Shown here in pieces: positions 8,467-17,719 of a DNA stretch of 32,986 nucleotides (positions are counted from its first letter, which is position 1; every line of letters starts with the position of its first letter). A program made the translations under genes and the position numbers. The notes beneath the pieces are model-generated. The model had not been told where the DNA came from. It made no database searches and saw nothing but the letters and a program-made list of their open reading frames with translations. Origin of the DNA: Mesorhizobium sp. SCN 65-20 (GTDB taxonomy: Bacteria; Pseudomonadota; Alphaproteobacteria; Rhizobiales; Rhizobiaceae); NCBI GenBank assembly GCA_001724355.1, contig MEEF01000034.1, forward strand, positions 1-32,986, in the 5' to 3' direction.

Positions 8467-9654
8467 ATGGTTGACGCTATCGCCCTGCGCGACGCCGGCG
8501 GCCCGAAAGACCGGCTGGCAGACATCGCCGGGACCATTGCGACTGCGGGGCCTGCTTCCAACGACGAGCTGGCGACCTATGCGGAGCTTGCGCGGCAGGC
8601 GGCGCATGGACCGGCGCAGGACCCCGCCTGGGTGGCAGCATGGATCGGCGCCACCGGCGCCGACGCCCTCGTGGTGACACTGCGTGTCTCGGGCACGCCG
8701 GTGCTGGCTCTGGCGCTCGAAATCCGTCGCGAAGGCGCCTTTCGCACGGCCCGCTTCATCGGCGGAAAGCACGCCAACGGCAACTTCCCCGTGGCTGACC
8801 GTCCATGGCTCGATATGGCGGGAACGGCGGAGATCGAGGCCGTCGTCGGGGCCATCGCAAGGGCGCGCCCCGACATAGACCTTGTGGCGTTCGACCGGTT
8901 GAGCGCAGATTTCGACGGCTTGCCCAATCCCCTGCTCCGGCTGCCCTCGACACCGAGCCCGAACGTCGCCCTGGCGGTGGACCTTACCGGCGGCTTCGAT
9001 GCGGTGCTTGGCCGTACGAGCGGCAAGAAGAAGGCGAAGCGGCACCGCAGCCAGGAACGCAAATACGAGGACGTCGGCGGCGCCCGGCGCGTGGTCGCAC
9101 GCTCGCAGACCGAGACAGACGCGATGCTCGACGCCTTCTTCACCATGAAGGCGCAGCGCTTCCGTGCGATGGGCATCACCGACGTCTTTGGTTCCGCTGA
9201 GGTTCAGGCGTTCTTCCGCCGGCTATTTGCCGAGGCGCTTGGCTCGTCCCGGCCGCCCTTCCTGCTTCATGGCCTCGAGGTGGGTGGAAAATACCGGGCC
9301 GTCACCGGTTCCAGCCGCGCGGGCAACCGCTTCATCTGTGAGTTCGGGGCCATAGCCGACGACGATTTGGGGCATATCAGCCCGGGCGAATACCTCTTCT
9401 TCGACAACATCGCGGAAGCATGCGAGCAAGGCTTTTCGATCTACGATTTCAGCGTGGGCGACGAGCCCTACAAGCGCCAGTGGTGCGACGTCGAACTTCG
9501 GCACCATGACGTGCTCATGCCGCTGACGGCCAAGGGCAAGGCCCTGGCCCTTTCGCTGAGGGCGGCCACCAGGGCAAAGGCATTGGTCAAGAACAGCCCG
9601 GGGCTCTGGCAATTCGTCAAGCGAGCGAGGGCCGGCCTGCGCGGCAGAGACTGA
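8467..9654 (+). CDS. FemAB/BioF2-like GNAT acyltransferase
   Basis: This 395-residue protein resembles the Acetyltransf_6 (BioF2-like) GNAT group, which includes the older label CelD. The C-terminal GNAT-like domain has the lysine-rich segment GKKKAKRHRSQERK (about residues 187-200), then YRAVTGSSRAGNRFICEFGA, then SPGEYLFFDNIAEACEQGFSIYDFSVGDEPYKRQW, a pattern typical of the family. Relatives such as HfsK of Caulobacter modify holdfast polysaccharide. It sits between a deacetylase and the chain-length and export genes, so acylation of the exopolysaccharide is the best guess. It is transcribed divergently from the deacetylase and stops three bases before the convergent co-polymerase gene. Confidence 0.8.
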   Translation: MVDAIALRDAGGPKDRLADIAGTIATAGPASNDELATYAELARQAAHGPAQDPAWVAAWIGATGADALVVTLRVSGTPVLALALEIRREGAFRTARFIGGKHANGNFPVADRPWLDMAGTAEIEAVVGAIARARPDIDLVAFDRLSADFDGLPNPLLRLPSTPSPNVALAVDLTGGFDAVLGRTSGKKKAKRHRSQERKYEDVGGARRVVARSQTETDAMLDAFFTMKAQRFRAMGITDVFGSAEVQAFFRRLFAEALGSSRPPFLLHGLEVGGKYRAVTGSSRAGNRFICEFGAIADDDLGHISPGEYLFFDNIAEACEQGFSIYDFSVGDEPYKRQWCDVELRHHDVLMPLTAKGKALALSLRAATRAKALVKNSPGLWQFVKRARAGLRGRD

Positions 9655-9657
9655 GCG

Positions 9658-11850
9658 TCAGGCGGCCGAGCGCGTTGGCACGGGCGATGTCGGCAGGACA
9701 TGGCCGACCGGCGTCACCAGGATGACGTCTTCGTAGCCGCCGGCGCGCAGCCCGTCCGCGGCATCCGAAACCACCTCGTCATGCTCCAGGAAGCTGACCA
9801 GCACCTCGGTGCCCTCGCCCACCAGGCGGCCGATCTCGTCGGCATCGGCCGGGCCGCATTCGAGGATGACCAGGTCGTAGGCGGTGGTCAGCGAGTCGAT
9901 GATGATCGGCAGACGGTCTGCCGCGCGCATGGCGCGGGCCGGATCGGCGGTGCCCACCGGCATGACATCGCAGTCGGAATAGTAGTCTGGTCGGATGACG
10001 TCCGTGAACTGGGCTTCGGCTGCGAGCAGGTTGGTGATGCCCGGATAGCGCCGCCCGTCCAGCATCGGACCGGAGGCCGCGCCCGAAGCCGTCAGGTCGA
10101 GCAACAGGACGCGCAGGCCGGCGTCGGCCACTTCGCGTGCGACGAGCACGGCAGTCGCCGCAGCCTCGTCGCCCTCGGGCGAGATGAAGATGGCTCGGGC
10201 CGCGCCGCCAGCGATGAGCTTTTCGGCGGCCTTCTCGATGCTGATGCCCGCAGGCGCGAACACGGGTGCCGTCTCGGCAACGGCGTTAGCCTGTTGTTCG
10301 TCGGCCACCTGAACGTCCGGAACCTGCTCTTCTGCAATCGCCACGGCCCGATCATCAAGACCGTCCCAGGCCGCCTCATCTTCCGACAAGCTCGCCACGC
10401 GGCGCACCGGCATGCCGACTTCGGTCACCGGCGTGACGCGTGAACCAGGTGCGGGCCGCATGGCCCGGCCCGAGAACAGCTCCTGCAGCAAGGTCACGAC
10501 CGCCATCAGCAGCAGGGACCCAACGAAGGCGGCGCCGACGATCGGCAGGACCTTCGGGAAATACGCTTCAGACGGCACGATGGCGCGGGAGAAGACGCGA
10601 GCGTCGACCGGCAGGTAGTTGCGGTCCTGGCGCGACGAGGCCTCGCGATAGCGAGTGAGGTACGATTCGAGCAGTGCTCGCTGGGCGGCCGCCTCGCGCT
10701 CCAGCGCCCGCAGTTCCACTTCCTGCTCGGACGCGCGGGCGGACTCCACCTTCAGCGTGTTCAATTCGGCGACGAGCTGCTTTTCCCGCAGATCGGCGGT
10801 CGATGCCTCGTTCACCAGCCCCTTGAGAACCCGCTCCGCCTCGGCGCGGATCTGGGCATCGAAATCGGAGAGCTGCGAGTTCAGCGCCTTGATGCGGGGA
10901 TGGTTGGGCAGAAGCGTCGTCGACAGATCGGCAATGTCGGCCCGAAGCTGGACCTGCCGCTCGCGCAGACGCTGGATCAGCCCGGAGGAGAGAACCTCTG
11001 GGATGGCGTCGATCGATCCTCCCCCCTTCAGCGCCTGCCGCACGCTCTGTGCGGTGGCCTCGGCGGAGGCACGGTTGGCACGCACCCGCGAAAGCTCACT
11101 GGAAAGCTCCGAGAGCTGCTGCGTCGCCAGCACCGAGTTGTTTTGGCCGACGAGCAGGTCGGACTGCGCCCGATAGGCAGCGACGCGCGCCTCGGCATCC
11201 TTGACGCGCTTGGTCAGGTCGGCGATCTCGGGCTTCAGCCAGTCCGTGGCCTCGGTGCTCGACGCCAGCTTGGCATCGCGCTGGAAGGCCATGTAGGCCT
11301 CGGCGATCTCGTTGGGTACGTCGGCCGCGAGCTTGGGGTCCTCCGAGGCGAACTGGATGACGATGACGCGCGACCTCTCGACACGATAGACACTCAGGTT
11401 CTCGCGGAAGGCCTTGAGGACCCTCTCCTCCGGCGGCAGTTCGTTCGGATCGCTCTTGAGGCCGGCGATGACCAGGAGGCGCGCCAGCGTCGACATGTCG
11501 GCGGTGGCGTCGAATTCCGGCCGGCTGGCGAGATCGAGCTTTTTCGCGACCTGCTTGAGGATGTCGCTCGATGCGATCACCTCGACCTGGCTGGTTACGC
11601 CCTCCTCGTCGAGGATCGGGCGCTCGTTCTCGCTGCTGCCGTCGGGCCTGGTGAAAACGGATTCGCGCGCCTCGATCAGCAGCCGCGTTTCGGCGCGGTA
11701 GTGCTGAGTGGCAATCGACGCAAGTACAAAGGCAAGTCCGGTTACGACTGCCGCAACAACAACCACGCGTCGCCAGTTACGCACGAGGCTGGCGAAGAGT
11801 TGGCCGAGATCGACGTCGACGTCACCTGTAGTGGACTGGACACCAGACAT
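9658..11850 (-). CDS. Wzz/GumC-like polysaccharide co-polymerase with degenerate tyrosine-kinase domain
   Basis: This inner-membrane protein governs chain length and export of exopolysaccharide. I chose ATG 11850 (730 residues, AGGAACGC upstream) over a longer form. The first Wzz transmembrane helix is near residues 30-50, followed by a long periplasmic coiled-coil region (about 180-430) and a second helix near 445-470. The cytoplasmic C-terminus has the BY-kinase fold but lacks a good P-loop: the Walker A site reads ISPEGDEAAATAVLVA, and the later aspartate motifs are reduced to LLLDLTAS and DLVILECGP. There is no tyrosine cluster at the end. It resembles ExoP/GumC, or a fusion of HfsA with an inactive HfsB. 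Divergent from the export lipoprotein gene. Confidence 0.87.
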   Translation of the reverse strand: MSGVQSTTGDVDVDLGQLFASLVRNWRRVVVVAAVVTGLAFVLASIATQHYRAETRLLIEARESVFTRPDGSSENERPILDEEGVTSQVEVIASSDILKQVAKKLDLASRPEFDATADMSTLARLLVIAGLKSDPNELPPEERVLKAFRENLSVYRVERSRVIVIQFASEDPKLAADVPNEIAEAYMAFQRDAKLASSTEATDWLKPEIADLTKRVKDAEARVAAYRAQSDLLVGQNNSVLATQQLSELSSELSRVRANRASAEATAQSVRQALKGGGSIDAIPEVLSSGLIQRLRERQVQLRADIADLSTTLLPNHPRIKALNSQLSDFDAQIRAEAERVLKGLVNEASTADLREKQLVAELNTLKVESARASEQEVELRALEREAAAQRALLESYLTRYREASSRQDRNYLPVDARVFSRAIVPSEAYFPKVLPIVGAAFVGSLLLMAVVTLLQELFSGRAMRPAPGSRVTPVTEVGMPVRRVASLSEDEAAWDGLDDRAVAIAEEQVPDVQVADEQQANAVAETAPVFAPAGISIEKAAEKLIAGGAARAIFISPEGDEAAATAVLVAREVADAGLRVLLLDLTASGAASGPMLDGRRYPGITNLLAAEAQFTDVIRPDYYSDCDVMPVGTADPARAMRAADRLPIIIDSLTTAYDLVILECGPADADEIGRLVGEGTEVLVSFLEHDEVVSDAADGLRAGGYEDVILVTPVGHVLPTSPVPTRSAA

Positions 11851-12040
11851 GCGTTCCTGCTCCGAGGCTAAGCAGGAACAAGGTAAACAAACATGGTAAC
11901 CCAACGGTTAAGATCGGGCCCAGCACGCGCGGCCAAAACCATTGCGCGAACTTTACTGACCATTAACCCTAACAAGCAGATAACTGGCGCAACCGCGATG
12001 CCCGGGCGTAGCGGCAAGAAGTCGAAGGTGCGCCTCCTAC

Positions 12041-12607
12041 ATGATCAGGTCCGTTGTCCTCCGCCATGCGCTCGTCGCCTTCGTGCTCGCAGCCTCCGGC
12101 TGCGCGAGCTACCAGCCCGCGCCTCCCGCCTTCCACGAGATGCTCGACCAGCCCTACCGGCTGGGCGCCGGAGACCGCATCCGCGTTACGGTGTTCGAGC
12201 AGGAAGGCCTGACCAACACCTACAGCGTCGACCAGTCCGGCTATATTTCCGTGCCCCTCATCGGCGCAGTCGCGGCTCGCGGCTACACTGCCCAGGAGAT
12301 GGAGAAGGCCGTCGCGGCCAAGCTGCGCCAGGGCTACCTGCGCGACCCGGACGTGTCGGTCGAGATCGACCGCTACCGCCCGGTCTTCGTCATGGGTGAA
12401 GTGGGTGCTGCGGGACAATATTCCTACGTTCCCGGCCTGACGGTTCAGAAGGCCGTGGCCATGGCTGGCGGCTACACGGCGCGCGGCAACCAGAACAACG
12501 TGGACATCACCCGCGACATCAACGGCAAGGTCATGACCGGCCGAGTGCTGACGACCGACCCGCTCCTCCCCGGCGACACGATCTACGTGCGCGAGCGGCT
12601 ATTTTGA
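12041..12607 (+). CDS. Wza/GumB-like polysaccharide export lipoprotein
   Basis: This 188-residue outer-membrane export protein has a lipoprotein signal peptide with lipobox AASGC, so the mature protein starts at cysteine 21. The poly-export domain follows (YRLGAGDRIRVTVFEQEGL to DPDVSVEI), then one SLBB-type domain (RPVFVMGEVGAAGQYSYVPGLTV), ending in LLPGDTIYVRERLF. It would form the exit channel with the divergently transcribed Wzz-like partner. It is short for the family, like GumB and HfsD. The glycosyltransferase starts 18 bases downstream, so these genes form one rightward operon. Confidence 0.9.
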   Translation: MIRSVVLRHALVAFVLAASGCASYQPAPPAFHEMLDQPYRLGAGDRIRVTVFEQEGLTNTYSVDQSGYISVPLIGAVAARGYTAQEMEKAVAAKLRQGYLRDPDVSVEIDRYRPVFVMGEVGAAGQYSYVPGLTVQKAVAMAGGYTARGNQNNVDITRDINGKVMTGRVLTTDPLLPGDTIYVRERLF

Positions 12608-12625
12608 GCCGCGGCGGTTTTCGAC

Positions 12626-13810
12626 GTGAACGACAGGCTTCGGATCGTCCACTGCTTCCGCTCTCCGGTTGGGGGCATCTTCCGGCATGTGCGCGACCTC
12701 ACCGAAGCGCAGGTGGCAGCCGGTCACGCTGTCGGCATCATCTGCGACGCGACCACGGGCGGCGCCCATGAGGAGCGCCTGTTTGAAGAAATCCTCCCCC
12801 TGCTCGCGCTCGGCGTCAGGCGCACGCCGATGCAGCGGCATGTCGGCCCCGGCGACGTTGCGGCGGGGTGGCGGACTTTCAGGATCATCAAAGAATTGCA
12901 GCCGGACGTCCTGCATGGGCACGGTGCCAAGGGTGGCACCTATGCGCGTGCTTTCGGCTCACTGTTGCGGGTTTCAAGGTCTCGCGTGGCCCGCCTCTAC
13001 TCGCCGCATGGCGGCAGCCTGCACTATGACGAAAGGACGATGACGGGAAAGCTGTTCTTCGGGCTCGAACGCCTGATGCAGAGCTTCACCGATCACCTGC
13101 TCTTCGTCTCCGACTACGAGCGCCGCACGTTCCGGCGCAAGGTCGGCGAACCGCGCGTGCTGAACGGCCTCGTCTACAACGGGCTGACGGATGCCGAGTT
13201 CGAAGCAGTGCCGACCAGGCCGGACGGGGTCGATTTCCTCTACATCGGCATGATGCGCGACCTGAAGGGGCCGGACATCTTCATAAATGCCGTCGATCTC
13301 GCCGGACGAAGCCTCGGCCGCGCCGTCACGGCCGTGATGGTCGGAGACGGCGAGCACCTTCCCCGCTATCGGGCCCAGGCCGACCGGCTGGGCCTCAGCG
13401 CGCAGATCCGCTTCTGCGACCCGATGCCGGCGCGCAAGGCCTTCGCGCTCGCGCGTTGCGTGGTGGTGCCATCGCGCGCGGAGGCGATGCCCTACATCGT
13501 CCTCGAGTCGCTTGCTGCGAGAAAACCCGTCATCGCGACGGCCGTCGGCGGAATTCCCGAAATACTCGGCAGCGCCTCGCCTGCGCTGGTGCTTCCAGAC
13601 GCGGGCGAGATCGCGCACCGCATGGTCTCGCAACTTCAGTCGCCGGCGAACTACGCCGGCCTGATGCCGAGCACCATCGAACTCAAGAGCCGCTTCAGCG
13701 TTGCCGTCATGGCCCAGGAAGTAGAAAAGGCCTATCTCGCGGCGCTGGACAGAGAACCTTCGTCCAATACCTTGCAAGACCACCAGGCCGCTCAAGAGTT
13801 TCTTAGCTGA
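12626..13810 (+). CDS. Glycosyltransferase family 4 protein
   Basis: This 394-residue GT-B fold enzyme probably adds one sugar to a lipid-linked repeat unit at the cytoplasmic face. The acceptor-side domain has the early glycine motif SPVGGIFRHVRDL. The donor-side domain ends with the GT4 signature SRAEAMPYIVLESLAARKPVIAT, where the paired glutamates contact the nucleotide sugar. The start codon is GTG at 12626, 18 bases after the export gene. It is the only glycosyltransferase of this type in the cluster, which suggests either a short repeat unit or extra transferases elsewhere. The sugar specificity cannot be read from the sequence. Confidence 0.87.
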   Translation: MNDRLRIVHCFRSPVGGIFRHVRDLTEAQVAAGHAVGIICDATTGGAHEERLFEEILPLLALGVRRTPMQRHVGPGDVAAGWRTFRIIKELQPDVLHGHGAKGGTYARAFGSLLRVSRSRVARLYSPHGGSLHYDERTMTGKLFFGLERLMQSFTDHLLFVSDYERRTFRRKVGEPRVLNGLVYNGLTDAEFEAVPTRPDGVDFLYIGMMRDLKGPDIFINAVDLAGRSLGRAVTAVMVGDGEHLPRYRAQADRLGLSAQIRFCDPMPARKAFALARCVVVPSRAEAMPYIVLESLAARKPVIATAVGGIPEILGSASPALVLPDAGEIAHRMVSQLQSPANYAGLMPSTIELKSRFSVAVMAQEVEKAYLAALDREPSSNTLQDHQAAQEFLS

Positions 13811-13859
13811 TCTTTGCTAGGTCCGTCGTGGATTACGACGGCAGACCTGCAGATCGACC

Positions 13860-15395
13860 ATGAGCAAAATCGACCCCAGCAACCGTTTCACGCCGGAGGC
13901 GGTCAAGTCGGCCGGCGACGGCGGCAAGGCCGCGAAAGCCGACAAGCTGAACAAGATCGCGCAGGAAGTCGCCTCGCAATACCGTCGCGATACCATGTCC
14001 CCGGTTATGGTCAGCGGCGTTCTGCGCCTCGTCGAACTCGCCCTGCTGTTCGGCTCGGGAATGCTGATCTACGGCACCCAGGTCGGCTTCTTTTCGCATC
14101 TCGGCTGGCAGTATCCGCTCATCATCCTGGCGGCCTCCGCCGCCGCCGTCCTGATCTTCGAGATCATGGACTGCTATCAATTGCAGTCGCTGCTCCGGCC
14201 GGGCACGGCAATCGGCCGCATTGCGGTGTCGTGGGCGACGACCTTCGCCGCCATGGCCGTGGTCGCCTTCTTCATGAAGGTTTCGGCCGACTTCTCCCGC
14301 CTTCTCTTCGCCGAATGGTTCTTCACGGGCCTCGTGCTGGCGGTGGGGCTGCGCCTGGTCATGGCGCGCATCATCCGCCGCTGGGCCCGCAACGGCAGGA
14401 TGGAGCGGCGCGCCGTCATCGTCGGCGGCGGCAAGGCCGCCGAGGCGCTCATCCGCTCGATCGAACAGCAGCCGTTCAACGACATTCGCATCTGCGGCAT
14501 CTTCGACGACCGCGACGACCGGCGCTCGCCGCCCATCGTCGCCGGCTACCCCAAGCTCGGCACTGTCTCGCAGCTTCTGGAATTTGCCCGCATCGCCCGC
14601 ATCGACATGCTGATCGTGTCGCTGCCGCTGACCGCCGAGACGCGCGTGCTGCAGCTTCTGAAGAAGCTATGGGTGCTGCCGGTCGATATCCGCCTTTCCG
14701 CGCACTCGAACCAGTTGCAGTTCCGGCCCCGCTCCTATTCGTACATCGGCTCGGTCCCGATGCTCGACGTGTTCGACAAGCCGATCAACGATTGGGATTC
14801 GGTTGCCAAGCGGGCCTTCGACATCATCTTCAGCCTGTTCGGCATCATCGTCTTCTCGCCCGTGATGCTCGCCACCGCGATCGCCATCAAGCTCGACAGC
14901 AAGGGCCCGGTCCTCTTCAAGCAGAAGCGTCACGGCTTCAACAACGAGATCATCGAAGTCTTCAAGTTCCGCTCGATGTATGCGGACCAGTCCGACCCCA
15001 CGGCGCGGAAGTCAGTGACCAAGAACGATCCGCGCGTCACCCGCGTCGGGCGCATCATCCGGAAGACGTCCATTGACGAGTTGCCGCAGTTCTTCAATGC
15101 CCTGTTCGGCAGCCTTTCGCTGGTCGGCCCGAGGCCGCATGCGCTCGCGGCGCAGTCGCACAACCTGCTCTACAACGAAGTGGTCGACGGCTATTTCGCA
15201 CGTCACAAGGTCAAGCCCGGCGTTACCGGATGGGCCCAGATCAACGGCTGGCGGGGCGAGGTGGACAACCACGAGAAGATCCGCAAGCGCACCGAGTTCG
15301 ACCTCTACTACATCGAGAACTGGTCGCTCTGGTTCGACATCAAGATCCTCTTCCTCACACCCATCCGCCTGCTCGACACGGAAAACGCCTATTGA
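13860..15395 (+). CDS. Undecaprenyl-phosphate sugar phosphotransferase (WcaJ/UppE/HfsE-like)
   Basis: This 511-residue polyprenyl-phosphate hexose-1-phosphate transferase starts repeat-unit synthesis by putting a sugar phosphate, often glucose, on undecaprenyl phosphate. The N-terminal half has four or five membrane helices, followed by a Rossmann-like central domain (RRAVIVGGGKAAEAL). The C-terminal catalytic domain begins KRAFDIIFSLFGIIV and contains the family blocks GPVLFKQKRHG, FKFRSM, RKTSIDELPQF, LVGPRPHA and VKPGVTGWAQI. The aspartate-glutamate pair in IDELPQ is the catalytic signature. The downstream polymerase overlaps its stop codon. Confidence 0.93.
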   Translation: MSKIDPSNRFTPEAVKSAGDGGKAAKADKLNKIAQEVASQYRRDTMSPVMVSGVLRLVELALLFGSGMLIYGTQVGFFSHLGWQYPLIILAASAAAVLIFEIMDCYQLQSLLRPGTAIGRIAVSWATTFAAMAVVAFFMKVSADFSRLLFAEWFFTGLVLAVGLRLVMARIIRRWARNGRMERRAVIVGGGKAAEALIRSIEQQPFNDIRICGIFDDRDDRRSPPIVAGYPKLGTVSQLLEFARIARIDMLIVSLPLTAETRVLQLLKKLWVLPVDIRLSAHSNQLQFRPRSYSYIGSVPMLDVFDKPINDWDSVAKRAFDIIFSLFGIIVFSPVMLATAIAIKLDSKGPVLFKQKRHGFNNEIIEVFKFRSMYADQSDPTARKSVTKNDPRVTRVGRIIRKTSIDELPQFFNALFGSLSLVGPRPHALAAQSHNLLYNEVVDGYFARHKVKPGVTGWAQINGWRGEVDNHEKIRKRTEFDLYYIENWSLWFDIKILFLTPIRLLDTENAY

Positions 15396-16618
15396 GCGCG
15401 ATCACGCACGACCTGCCACGCGCAGCGGTCAACGCCCGGCTCATCGGCCTGATCGCGACCGCTGCGATAGCGCTTGGAGTGCTGCTGTCGGGCTTCGTGA
15501 TCCGCGAGCCGGCACCTTACGAGATCTACATGGCCGGGCTCATCGCGACCTGGTCGTTGTTCGGTCTGCGGATCCCCCGCGCCATCTCGCCGCTCGTCGT
15601 GCTTTTGGTCGTCTTCAATCTGGGCGGCATGATCTCCATGACCCAGATGGCCGATCTCGGGGGCACGCCGCTCTATCTCGCGGTGTCGCTGTTCCTGGCC
15701 TTCACCGCGATCTTCTTCGCCGCCGTGACCTCGAGCGACCCGAAGCTCTATTCGGTGATCTTCCTGTCGTGGATCGCATCCGCGGTCGTCACGTCGCTGC
15801 TCGGGATACTGGGCTATTTCGGCGTCCTGCCCGGGGCCGAGATGTTCACCAAATACGGGCGGGCAGCCGGCGCCTTCCAGGATCCCAACGTGTTCGGACC
15901 GTTCCTGGCGCTGCCTGGGATCTACCTGCTCCACCGCCTGCTGACAGGCAGCATGGCCAGGGCACCTCTCTACGCGGCCCCGCTGCTCATCATAACGGGC
16001 GGCATCTTCCTCTCCTTCTCGCGCGGCGCCTGGGGACTGTTCGCAGCCTCGGCGGTGCTGCTCACCGGCTCCCTCTTCCTGCAGAGCAACAGCGGCCGGT
16101 TCCGGATGAGGATCGTGCTGATGACATTGGCGGCAGTCTCCCTGCTCGCCGCAGCGCTGATCATCGCCCTCCAGATCCCGAGCATCGCCGAGCTCTTCAC
16201 CTCCAGGGCGCAACTGGTGCAGGAGTATGACGGCGCCCGCCTTGGCCGCTTTGCCCGCTACGTCATCGGCTTCCTGCTCGCGATGGAGAAGCCTCTGGGC
16301 ATAGGCCCGCTGGTCTTCGGCCAGATCTATGGCGAGGACACCCACGACATCTGGCTCAAGGCGCTGCTCGACTACGGATGGCTGGGCTTCGCTACCTATC
16401 TGCTGCTCATCGTCTGGACCGTCGCTGCCGGCTTCCGCATCCTGCTGCGCGACCGGCCCTGGCAACCCTATCTGCTCTCGGCCTACGTGGTCTTCCTCGG
16501 CCACGTGGCGCTCGGCACGGTGATCGACACCGATCACTGGCGGCATTTCTACCTGCTCCTCGGCCTGATCTGGGGCGCCATCGCGCTCGAAGCACGCCAT
16601 CAGCGCCGCGCCTCGTAG
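15392..16618 (+). CDS. Wzy-like polysaccharide polymerase (O-antigen ligase family)
   Basis: This 408-residue multi-pass membrane protein, with about ten or eleven hydrophobic helices, belongs to the O-antigen ligase/polymerase group and probably polymerises lipid-linked repeat units at the periplasmic face. The large periplasmic loop and the family motif are visible near EDTHDIWLKALLDYGWLG, about residue 315. I chose TTG 15392, which overlaps the stop of the preceding gene (TTGA) and so suggests translational coupling. The frame is open further left, but that stretch lies inside the previous gene in another frame. A long empty frame on the opposite strand is an artefact of GC content. Confidence 0.85.
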   Translation: MSAITHDLPRAAVNARLIGLIATAAIALGVLLSGFVIREPAPYEIYMAGLIATWSLFGLRIPRAISPLVVLLVVFNLGGMISMTQMADLGGTPLYLAVSLFLAFTAIFFAAVTSSDPKLYSVIFLSWIASAVVTSLLGILGYFGVLPGAEMFTKYGRAAGAFQDPNVFGPFLALPGIYLLHRLLTGSMARAPLYAAPLLIITGGIFLSFSRGAWGLFAASAVLLTGSLFLQSNSGRFRMRIVLMTLAAVSLLAAALIIALQIPSIAELFTSRAQLVQEYDGARLGRFARYVIGFLLAMEKPLGIGPLVFGQIYGEDTHDIWLKALLDYGWLGFATYLLLIVWTVAAGFRILLRDRPWQPYLLSAYVVFLGHVALGTVIDTDHWRHFYLLLGLIWGAIALEARHQRRAS

Positions 16619-16645
16619 GCGCTCCGCCCGCCTCCAACAGCGTCA

Positions 16646-17147
16646 GATTCGTGAACAGTCCGGCACCTTTTGCCGGCTCAAATCGATGTGACTGCTTTGT
16701 GAATCAGAGTGACCGGTCCGTCTATGGCATTCACGAGGGAACACGCCTATCTCAGCCCTGTAAGCGAAACGACAAAGTAAACACATGAGTTCCGCTTGAT
16801 AAAGTTGAAAGGAACATCGAAATGAAGAAGATCATCATTGCCGCTTCGGCTCTCGCTTTCATGTCAGGAGCTGCATTTGCTTCTTCAAACAACGGCGTTA
16901 TTAAACATTACGACGCAACTGCACGCGTAATCACGCTTGAAAGCGGAAAAAGCTACACCATCCCGCGCGACGTTGCCCTGCCTCCTCTGCAAGTCGGCGA
17001 GAAGGTCTCGATCCAGCTGAACGGTGAGCGCGACAAGGTCACCAGCGTTCTTACGAAGCCGCTCTTCTAAGAACGCGCGCCCACAGCGCAGATAGCCTCC
17101 CAGGCAGACGACAAGGCGCCACGGGTCCTCTCCCCAGATCACCCGTG
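16646..17147 (+). repeat. DUF1344 duplication unit 1 (promoter flank, gene, 3' hairpin)
   Basis: The block upstream of the first DUF1344 gene is echoed in front of the second: GATTCGTGAAC at 16646-16656, and the 38-base block starting CCTATCTCAGCC at 16746-16783. The 3' hairpin arms CACGGGT (17120-17126) and ACCCGTG (17141-17147) resemble the stem of the terminator after copy 3 but are not followed by a T-tract. Confidence 0.55.
16822..17070 (+). CDS. DUF1344 secreted protein, copy 1
   Basis: This 82-residue protein has a signal peptide (MKKIIIAASALAFMSGAAFA) and a mature domain of about 60 residues. The domain matches DUF1344: a VIKHYDATARVITLESGKSY strand pair, then IPRDVALPPLQVGEKVSIQL and ERDKVTSVL. 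Members are small periplasmic proteins of rhizobia and Brucella with no established role; the pattern suggests a small beta-barrel-like fold. It is the first of four tandem copies and has the most diverged C-terminus (LTKPLF). The ribosome binding site GAAAGGAA precedes the ATG. Confidence 0.85.
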   Translation: MKKIIIAASALAFMSGAAFASSNNGVIKHYDATARVITLESGKSYTIPRDVALPPLQVGEKVSIQLNGERDKVTSVLTKPLF

Positions 17148-17208
17148 CCTCCCCGCCTGCTGCCCGCACTCCCCAACCCACAAGCAGGCTTCAACAACAA
17201 ACAGGTCT

Positions 17209-17658
17209 GATTTCGTGAACGGTGCGGCACCATTTCGCCGGATGGCACTCGAAATCGAATGCACCTATCTCAGCCATGCAAGCGAAACGACCAAGTAAAC
17301 AATCTTGGCTCGCTTGATTAGGATGAAAGGAATACAGAAATGAAGAAGATCATCATTGCCGCTTCGGCCATTGCAATTACTGCCGGTGCAGCGTTTGCAT
17401 CCTCCAATGACGGAGTTATTAGCAAATACAACGCAGACGTACGCGTCATCACACTCGAGAATGGCAAGAGCTATACCGTCCCGCGCGACGTTGCTCTGCC
17501 GCAGCTTCAGGTCGGCGAAAAGGTCTCGATCCAGCTGAATGGCGAACGCGACAAGGTTACCGGCGTTCTCAAGCCGCTCTGACTACAGCTCTAACCTCAA
17601 ACAAAGACAGCCTCCCAAGCTGACACACGAATGGAACCACGGGCCCTCCCAACCGTGG
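17209..17658 (+). repeat. DUF1344 duplication unit 2
   Basis: GATTTCGTGAAC (17209-17220) and the block from 17264 to 17301 are near copies of the flank of unit 1. After the gene, CCACGG (17637-17642) pairs with CCGTGG (17653-17658), again without a T-tract. The phrase AGACAGCCTCCCAAGCTGAC after copy 2 recurs after copy 3. Confidence 0.55.
17340..17582 (+). CDS. DUF1344 secreted protein, copy 2
   Basis: This is an 80-residue paralogue of the preceding gene. The signal peptide (about residues 1-20, ending GAAFA) is followed by a mature part almost identical to copy 3: both contain KYNADVRVITLENGKS and PRDVALPQLQVGEKVSIQL. The high identity to copy 3 and the repeated flanks suggest fairly recent tandem duplication. 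The 17-base ribosome-binding region before the ATG is also nearly the same in the copies. The role is unknown; a periplasmic location is inferred from the signal peptide. Confidence 0.85.
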   Translation: MKKIIIAASAIAITAGAAFASSNDGVISKYNADVRVITLENGKSYTVPRDVALPQLQVGEKVSIQLNGERDKVTGVLKPL

Positions 17659-17719
17659 CCACGGAACCGTCCAGCCAGGACGTTCGGTTCCGCGTGACTT
17701 GACCGAAAGGAATATCGAA

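Noticed and set aside
15389-16600. A 403-codon open frame on the minus strand opposite the Wzy-like gene
   Set aside because: It is rich in E, Q, D, R and H with no family pattern, and mirrors a membrane protein gene. It is a GC-driven shadow frame.
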